From positions 26,468 to 90,467 of the forward strand of contig DASZZZ010000087.1 in NCBI GenBank assembly GCA_036260375.1: DNA of 64,000 nucleotides, given 5' to 3'. The stretch is from DASZZZ01 sp036260375 (GTDB lineage Bacteria > Actinomycetota > CADDZG01 > WHSQ01). How positions within the stretch are numbered: the first letter of the stretch is position 1; each line of letters opens with the position of its first letter. Under the pieces are notes generated by a model. It was not told the origin of the DNA. It saw only the letters and a list, made by a program, of their open reading frames with translations, and did not search any database. A program made the position numbers and the translations under genes. This document shows positions 59,801 through 64,000 of the stretch, one piece after another.

Positions 59801-60159
59801 CCGCTCCGGGCGTCTCGGTCGTGCTGTCCGACGGCACCGGGCCGGGCCGCGCGTCGGGGAGCTGGGGCGACGACGTGCTCGACGCTATCGAGCACGTGAC
59901 GGGCTCCAGCTTCGGCGACCGCATCACCGGCGGCCCGACGGGCAACTCGATCGCGGCGCGCGCCGGCGCGGACGTCGTGTCGGGGCTCGGGGGCCGCGAC
60001 GGCGTCGACGGCGGCGAGGGCGCCGACGAGCTCGCCGGTGGCGGCGGCGCCGACGCCCTCGCCGGGGGGCCGGACGGCGACGTGTGCGTCGACGACGCCG
60101 ACACGACGACGTTCTCGAGCTGCGAGACGATCACGACGGCGCGCCGCGCCGCCCGCTAG
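56845..60159 (+). CDS. Secreted PQQ-type sugar dehydrogenase with PKD and RTX repeats
   Basis: The ATG at 56845 (GAAGGA upstream) gives 1,104 residues. In order: signal peptide (about 1-35); a GSDH beta-propeller, about 38-480 (WSGLTNPTAISFAPDGRVFV, RGLVGMTLDPAF, GLRNPFRFALRPG, YVGDVGWDTREEVDRV); a PKD domain, about 485-570 (DPDGDPLAYAWDLDGDGAYD); a bacterial-Ig-like stretch; and glycine/aspartate RTX nonapeptides, about 855-1095 (GRGGNDVLSGRGGNDVLVGR). It probably oxidises a sugar outside the cell, with calcium-dependent folding of the RTX tail. A type I secretion system is not visible in the window. Confidence 0.88.
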   Translation: MSRPLRTTHRSRRRLALAAISLALATAVLPPAGAGASSPLPGFDDVVVWSGLTNPTAISFAPDGRVFVAEKSGLVKVFSGPGDASADVFADLRTNVHNFWDRGLVGMTLDPAFPARPYVYVTYTLDAAIGATPPRWGAAGATSDPCPSPPGATADGCVVGARLSRLTASGNAMSAERVLIEDWCQQYPSHTIGDVGFGPDGALYVSGGEGASFRFVDYGQDGAPLNPCGDPPAGVGGVQSPPSAQGGALRSQDVRTTGDPVGLGGALLRVDPDTGAALPDNPMAGAADANQRRIVAYGLRNPFRFALRPGTDDVYVGDVGWDTREEVDRVPSPAAPVENFGWPCFEGPNRQAGYEAAGLEVCRSLYSPPGQTTMPLLSYVHGSPVFPGDVCSTAGDSSVTALAFYEGGSYPDAYDGALFFGDYSRDCIWTMRAGTGGVPDPATVAPFLPGASSPVDIEVGPGGDLFYVDFDGSVHRVRYASGNAAPVARATATPADGPAPLSVEFDATGSTDPDGDPLAYAWDLDGDGAYDDSTAPAPRATYRAAGTYVVGLAVTDGRGGRDVDEVTVTAGDSAPVATIRSPAADRTWAVGDVVSFAGAATDAQDGALSAGALSWSLVLHHCATNDSCHEHPLQDYPGVASGSFTAPDHDYPSRLELRLTATDSGGLTDTDSVMIDPRPVAIDLRTQPTGLRVAFGSESVVTPATRTVIEGSTSSLGAPLLQQLDGATYRFVSWSDGGDASHNVVTDAPTTFTAVYERVHRLDVATVGVGRVTSAPAGVDCGTDCSELFTAGAAVTLTATPSWDSELLSWTGACSGAAPTCTVRMDEARTAGAQFERCDVLGTAGDDVLAGTDGDDVMCGRGGNDVLSGRGGNDVLVGRGGNDVLRGGPGNDVLRGDAGIDAADYSESAVPVAVDLAATSAAGEGADELAGIEDVTGSAFADTLSGNAGANTLRGGSGNDVVTPGRGADVVSGGSGFDRVSYKPAPAPGVSVVLSDGTGPGRASGSWGDDVLDAIEHVTGSSFGDRITGGPTGNSIAARAGADVVSGLGGRDGVDGGEGADELAGGGGADALAGGPDGDVCVDDADTTTFSSCETITTARRAAR

Positions 60160-60165
60160 CGGGCG
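60150..60165. terminator. Perfect palindrome between convergent genes
   Basis: CGCCCGCTAGCGGGCG is self-complementary over 16 bp and overlaps the stop codon of the sugar dehydrogenase gene. It lies between convergent genes and could stop transcription from both sides, although the loop is very tight and no T-run follows. Confidence 0.35.
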
Positions 60166-60193
60166 TTCACCCGTTCGGCGGCGCGCGGCCGGC

Positions 60194-60922
60194 CTACTCC
60201 TCCAGCGCGGCGCGCGCCTCCTCGGCGCGCGTCCGCGCTCGGTCCGCGGCACGGCGCGCCGTCGCCGCGCGCTGCGCGAGCTTGCGTGCCTCGCGCTCGG
60301 CCGCCGCGGCGGCGCGCTCCTGCTCGGCCGCCTCCTCCTCCGCGGCGCGGGCGCGCGCGTCGAGCTCGTCGGCGCGCGTCCGGGCGCGCTCGTCGGCGCG
60401 CGACGGCTCCGGCGCGCTCGCCTCGGGCTGCGACGCGTCGACGGCACCGAAGCCCTCGAACGCGCCGAGCCCCTCGAATCCCGAAGGGTCGAGCGGGCGC
60501 GTGAGCACGCCCGCGCGCAACGCGTCGCGCTCCTCCTCGGTCCCTCCCGCCTGCAGCGTGCGCGCGACGTCGTCGAGCGTCGCCGGCGCGGCGCCGTGAC
60601 CCGCGTCGTCGAGGACCTGGCGCGCCGCGTCGACGAGGGCCGCGACGAGCGCGCGCCTGCGCTCGGTCAGCGCGCGCAACTCGTCGGCGCCGCGCGCGGA
60701 CGCGATGCGCGCGCGGACGTCGAGGAGCTCGCCGACGCGCCCCGCGTCGCGGCGCGCGAGCTGGTTGACCGCCCATGCCGCGACGGTGGGCTTGCGCAGC
60801 TTCTTGACCTCGGCCGCGGCCCCCGCGTCTCCGTCTCGCTTGAGTCGCGCCGCGAGCGCGTCGCGCGCCGCGGTGAACTCGTCGAGAGGCAGCTCGTAGA
60901 GGCTCGCCGCGTCGTCGGTCAA
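60194..60922 (-). CDS. Coiled-coil protein coupled to the cNMP-binding gene
   Basis: The TTG at 60922 overlaps the upstream stop (TTGA) and has GAAGAGGGG before it. The 242-residue protein begins LTDDAASLYELPLDEFTAAR. It carries a conserved helical N-terminal half (KKLRKPTVAAWAVNQLARRD, about 48-67) and ends in about 70 residues of Ala/Arg/Glu coiled coil. No enzymatic motif. Homologues with the VNQL block are common in actinobacteria but uncharacterised. Coupling suggests it partners the cNMP-binding protein. Confidence 0.65.
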   Translation of the reverse strand: MTDDAASLYELPLDEFTAARDALAARLKRDGDAGAAAEVKKLRKPTVAAWAVNQLARRDAGRVGELLDVRARIASARGADELRALTERRRALVAALVDAARQVLDDAGHGAAPATLDDVARTLQAGGTEEERDALRAGVLTRPLDPSGFEGLGAFEGFGAVDASQPEASAPEPSRADERARTRADELDARARAAEEEAAEQERAAAAAEREARKLAQRAATARRAADRARTRAEEARAALEE

Positions 60923-61914
60923 CGCCCCTCTTCCCGGCGATGTCCGCGCGCGACCTCTGCGAGCGCGGCGCGGTCGACCGCGTCGCCGCGCGCGACCGCG
61001 ACGCGCGCGGGCGTCACGGTGACGAGGGCGGACGTGCGCGTGCCGCCCTCGAGCAGCGCGCGCTCGCCGAGGATCGCGCCCGGGCCGACCTCCGCGAGCG
61101 GCTCGCCGTCGACCTCGACGCGTACGACGCCGTCGAGGAGCACGTAGAGCTCGTCGCCCGGCGCGCCCTGCTCGACGAGGCGCGCGCCGGCCGGGAGCTG
61201 GCGCACCTCGGGTCGCTCGCCGCCGCGCATGATCGTCGACGACAGCTCGCGCTCGAGTGCGCTCTCGACCTCCGTGACGATTGCGGGCGAGTCCTCGGCC
61301 CCCCACGGCGTGCGCAGCCCGAACGCGTCCGCGTACCACGACTTGAAGTCGATCAACCCGGTCTTGGCGACGAGCTCCCCGCCGTCGTCGTAGATCCAGT
61401 GACGGGGGAACGGGCTCGCGCCGACGACGCCTCGCTCGACGCCTCCGGACGCGCGCAGCGTCAGCGACAGGGTCGTCCACGCGATCGGCGGCTCCACGCG
61501 CACGAACGGCCGTCTGCCGACGCGGCGCGGCGCGGGCAGCGCGGTGCGGCCGCCGGCGGTCTGCGAGAACGTCACGTAGTCGTCGCCGACGATCGGGTCG
61601 TGGCGGATGTCGGGGAACTCGACCGCCGGGAACGCCATGCGCCGCTCACCCACGCCGACGCGCGTCGCGCCGAGCACGCCGTGCCCCGACTGTCCGTAGC
61701 CGGTCACGCGCCCGCGTTCGACGTCGATCCACGCGTCGAGCCGCTGCGCGAAGCGGAACTCGTGGCGCTCGACGAGCTCGTCGAGCGGGCCGATGCGATC
61801 GGGTGGGGGCCGGTCGTAGAGGACGACGCCGAGGTCGAACACGAGCCGGCTCAGGCCCTTGACCGCCTCGGACGGGATCCACGAGACGGACGTGACGCTG
61901 GACGTGATGCGCAT
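60919..61914 (-). CDS. Cyclic-nucleotide-binding domain protein
   Basis: A 331-residue protein. The N-terminal 230 residues form an unrecognised domain (SRLVFDLGVVLYDRPPPDRI, DIRHDPIVGDDYVTFSQTAG). The last 90 are a cNMP-binding fold: RQLPAGARLVEQGAPGDELY, VLLDGVVRVEVDG and GAILGERALLEGGTRTSALV, where GERAL is the phosphate-binding cassette. There is no HTH domain, so it is not a CRP-type regulator. A class III cyclase gene begins divergently 97 bp away, so the ligand may be made next door. Confidence 0.78.
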   Translation of the reverse strand: MRITSSVTSVSWIPSEAVKGLSRLVFDLGVVLYDRPPPDRIGPLDELVERHEFRFAQRLDAWIDVERGRVTGYGQSGHGVLGATRVGVGERRMAFPAVEFPDIRHDPIVGDDYVTFSQTAGGRTALPAPRRVGRRPFVRVEPPIAWTTLSLTLRASGGVERGVVGASPFPRHWIYDDGGELVAKTGLIDFKSWYADAFGLRTPWGAEDSPAIVTEVESALERELSSTIMRGGERPEVRQLPAGARLVEQGAPGDELYVLLDGVVRVEVDGEPLAEVGPGAILGERALLEGGTRTSALVTVTPARVAVARGDAVDRAALAEVARGHRREEGR

Positions 61915-62011
61915 GGGTTCCTCTCTCGTTGCCGGAGACCGATTATCGACGCGCCCGGCGCGCGCGGCGAACCCCGTGTCCGTTGCGCGGTGGTGCCTCT
62001 AGGCTGGCGCG

Positions 62012-64000
62012 ATGGCGATCTGCCCGAGGTGCGGCGAGGCCAATCCCGATCGAGCCAAGTTCTGCTTGAACTGCGGTAGTCCACTGCCGGCCGACGTCGC
62101 GGTCCGGCGCGAGGTCCGCAAGACCGTCACCGTCCTGTTCGCCGACGTCACCGGGTCGACGAGCCTCGGCGAGCGGCTCGACCCCGAGTCGCTGCGGCGG
62201 GTCATGGGGCGCTACTTCGACCTCATGCGCGCGATCGTCGAGCGTCACGGCGGCACCGTCGAGAAGTTCATCGGCGACGCGGTCATGGCGGTGTGGGGCG
62301 CCCCCGTCGCGCAGGAGGACGATGCCGAGCGCGCGGTGCGCGCCGGGCTCGACCTCGTGGAGGCCGTGGCGGCGCTCGGCGACGAGGTGGGCGCGCCCGA
62401 GCTCGCGCTGCGCGCGGGCGTGGCGACCGGTGAGGCTGCGGTGACGCTCGGTGCCGAGGGTCAAGGCATGGTCGCCGGCGACCTCGTGAACACGGCGTCG
62501 CGGGTGCAGTCGGCGGCGGCGCCCGGGACGGTCGTGGTCACCGACGCGACGCGACGTGCCACCGAGGCGGCGATCGCCTACGAGGACGCCGGGACCCACG
62601 ACCTGAAGGGCAAGGCCGAGCCGATGCACCTGTCGCGCGCCGTCCGCGTGATGTCGCTGCGTGGTGGGGAGCTGCGCTCGAGCGGCCTCGAGGCGCCGTT
62701 CGTCGGACGGGACCGCGAGTTCCGGCTGCTGAAGGAGCTCCTCCACGCCTCGATCGAGGACCGCAAGGCGCATCTGCTCTCGGTCACGGGCGTCGGCGGG
62801 ATCGGGAAGTCGCGCCTGTCGTGGGAGTTCTTCAAGTACATCGACGGCGTCGCGGACGACCTGTTCTGGCACCGCGGCCGTTGCATCGCGTACGGCGAGG
62901 GCGTGACGTACTGGGCGCTCGCGGAGATGGTCCGCATGCGCGCGCTGATCGCCGAGGAGGAGGACCCGGAGGTCGCGGCGCGCAAGCTGCACGACGTCGT
63001 CGGGGACGTCGTCGCCGACGAGGAGGACCGCCGCTTCGTCGAGCCGAAGCTCGCGCACCTCCTCGGCCTCGGCGAGTTGGCGTCGCCCTCGCGCGAGGAG
63101 TTGTTCGCGGGGTGGCGGCTCTTCTTCGAGGCGATGACGGACCGGTGGCCGGTGATCATGGTCTTCGAGGACCTGCAGTGGGCCGACGAGTCGCTGCTCG
63201 ACTTCATCGAGCACCTCCTCGAGTGGTCGCGCGCACGCCCGATCTTCGTGCTCGCGCTCGCGCGCCCGGAGCTGCTCGAGCGTCGACCGACGTGGGGCGC
63301 GAACCGTCACGGCTCGACGTCGCTCTCGCTCGAGCCGCTCGCCGACGACGCGATGCGGGAGCTGCTGCGCGGGATGGTGCCGGGGGTGCCCGACGAGCTC
63401 GTCGAGCGGATCCGCGAGCGCGCCGAGGGAATCCCGCTCTACGCGGTCGAGACGGCCCGGATGCTGCTGGACCGCGGTCACCTCGTCCGCGAGGGCGACC
63501 GGTTCCTGCCCACGGGCCCGGTCGAGGAGCTCGCGGTCCCCGAGACGCTCCAGGCGCTGATCGCGGCGCGCATCGACGGCCTCGAGCCCGACGAGCGCGC
63601 GATCGTCCAAGACGCGTCGGTGCTCGGGAAGACCTTCACCGTCACGGCGATCGCGGCGGTCTCGGGCCGGCCGGCGCACGACGTCGAGCCGCTGCTCGCA
63701 GCGCTCGTCCGCAAGGAGGTCTTCGCGCTCCAGATGGACGCGCGGTCGCCCGAGCGCGGTCAGTACGGGTTCCTGCAGTCGCTCATGCAGAAGGTGGCGT
63801 ACGACACGCTGTCGAAGCGCGACCGGCGGTCGCGTCACCTCGCGGCGGCCGATCACCTCGAACGGAGCTGGTCCGGTGACGACGACGAGATCGTCGAGGT
63901 CGTCGCGTCCCACCTGCTCGAAGCCTTCCGCCTCGCGCCCGACGAGCCCGACGCCGGCGCGATCCGCGACCGCGCGCGGGCGATGCTCGCACGAGCCGGC
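62012..64000 (+). CDS. Class III adenylate/guanylate cyclase with AAA-type ATPase region (partial)
   Basis: The ATG at 62012 opens a frame of 663 codons that continues past the window. It starts with a C4 zinc ribbon (CPRCGEANPDRAKFCLNCG). The class III cyclase domain follows (about 37-190), with metal-binding Asp45 (VTVLFADVTGSTS) and Asp89 (EKFIGDAVMAVWG). An STAND/AAA-type ATPase then carries Walker A VTGVGGIGKSRLS (about 258-270) and Walker B IMVFEDLQWADESLLDFIE. Such proteins are usually 1,000-1,200 residues with C-terminal TPR repeats, so the missing part probably holds these. Confidence 0.9.
   Translation, partial: MAICPRCGEANPDRAKFCLNCGSPLPADVAVRREVRKTVTVLFADVTGSTSLGERLDPESLRRVMGRYFDLMRAIVERHGGTVEKFIGDAVMAVWGAPVAQEDDAERAVRAGLDLVEAVAALGDEVGAPELALRAGVATGEAAVTLGAEGQGMVAGDLVNTASRVQSAAAPGTVVVTDATRRATEAAIAYEDAGTHDLKGKAEPMHLSRAVRVMSLRGGELRSSGLEAPFVGRDREFRLLKELLHASIEDRKAHLLSVTGVGGIGKSRLSWEFFKYIDGVADDLFWHRGRCIAYGEGVTYWALAEMVRMRALIAEEEDPEVAARKLHDVVGDVVADEEDRRFVEPKLAHLLGLGELASPSREELFAGWRLFFEAMTDRWPVIMVFEDLQWADESLLDFIEHLLEWSRARPIFVLALARPELLERRPTWGANRHGSTSLSLEPLADDAMRELLRGMVPGVPDELVERIRERAEGIPLYAVETARMLLDRGHLVREGDRFLPTGPVEELAVPETLQALIAARIDGLEPDERAIVQDASVLGKTFTVTAIAAVSGRPAHDVEPLLAALVRKEVFALQMDARSPERGQYGFLQSLMQKVAYDTLSKRDRRSRHLAAADHLERSWSGDDDEIVEVVASHLLEAFRLAPDEPDAGAIRDRARAMLARAG

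Noticed and set aside
59380..60000. CRISPR-like or tandem DNA repeat
   Set aside because: The periodicity is the coding pattern of glycine/aspartate RTX nonapeptides, not a separate repeat element.
60286..60504. Arg/Pro-rich plus-strand open frame
   Set aside because: It is the complement of the Ala/Glu/Arg coiled coil of the minus-strand gene.

Overview
The window is high-GC DNA with GTG and TTG starts, frequent 1-4 nt start/stop overlaps, a BldC-type regulator, and a valine/leucine dehydrogenase lying two genes from bldC. This points to an actinomycete (Actinomycetota). A deep-branching class such as Thermoleophilia would fit the style of the large WapA-like YD-repeat protein, but that placement is inference.

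Region 1 (1-12.5 kb, almost all minus strand) is accessory. An intact secreted RHS/WapA-like protein (12474 to 7693) has an unusually short hydrophobic C-terminal tip. It is followed by about 7 kb of very small membrane-protein genes mixed with broken pieces of RHS genes: an orphan tip, a core fragment, an internal 54-bp fragment, and decayed duplicates of the same membrane-protein genes. It looks like a displaced tip/immunity graveyard of a polymorphic-toxin locus.

Region 2 (12.6-24.2 kb) is metabolic core. It holds enoyl-CoA hydratase, 4-hydroxyphenylpyruvate dioxygenase, homogentisate dioxygenase and a fumarylacetoacetate-hydrolase-family protein (the tyrosine to homogentisate route). On the minus strand is a branched-chain amino acid operon: leucine/valine dehydrogenase, E1 alpha, E1 beta, E2. 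A lower-GC PIN-like nuclease gene is lodged directly downstream of it. bldC closes the region.

Region 3 (24.2-33.6 kb) contains a GH18-type hydrolase, tRNA-Phe, tRNA-Asp, a catalytically stripped dienelactone-hydrolase-like protein, and a patatin plus four-helix membrane protein pair. It ends with the most striking locus: a tightly overlapping four-gene operon encoding a DIT1/PvcA-type isocyanide synthase, an ATP-grasp ligase, an MFS exporter and a PIMT-type methyltransferase. A perfect inverted repeat straddles its candidate -35 element. I propose a small, possibly undescribed isocyanide natural-product pathway.

Region 4 (33.7-46.7 kb) is mixed accessory DNA. It has a 1.47-kilo-residue protein with two FN3 domains and a C-terminal half resembling the TcB-binding region of Tc-toxin A subunits, two near-identical DUF4440 genes, META and Excalibur lipoproteins, a RibD/DHFR-family reductase, two unassigned membrane proteins, and a MarR-controlled quinone-reductase/VOC operon with repeated operator-like sites.

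Region 5 (46.7-64 kb) has tRNA-Glu, a PhoD phosphatase, a DUF378 protein, an ABC-F ATPase, a secreted subtilase with promoter and terminator, a zinc-ribbon protein, gamma-glutamyltransferase, a VanW protein, a secreted hypothetical protein, a large PKD/RTX sugar dehydrogenase, a cNMP-binding protein with its coiled-coil partner, and the first 663 codons of a class III cyclase/AAA regulator that runs off the end.
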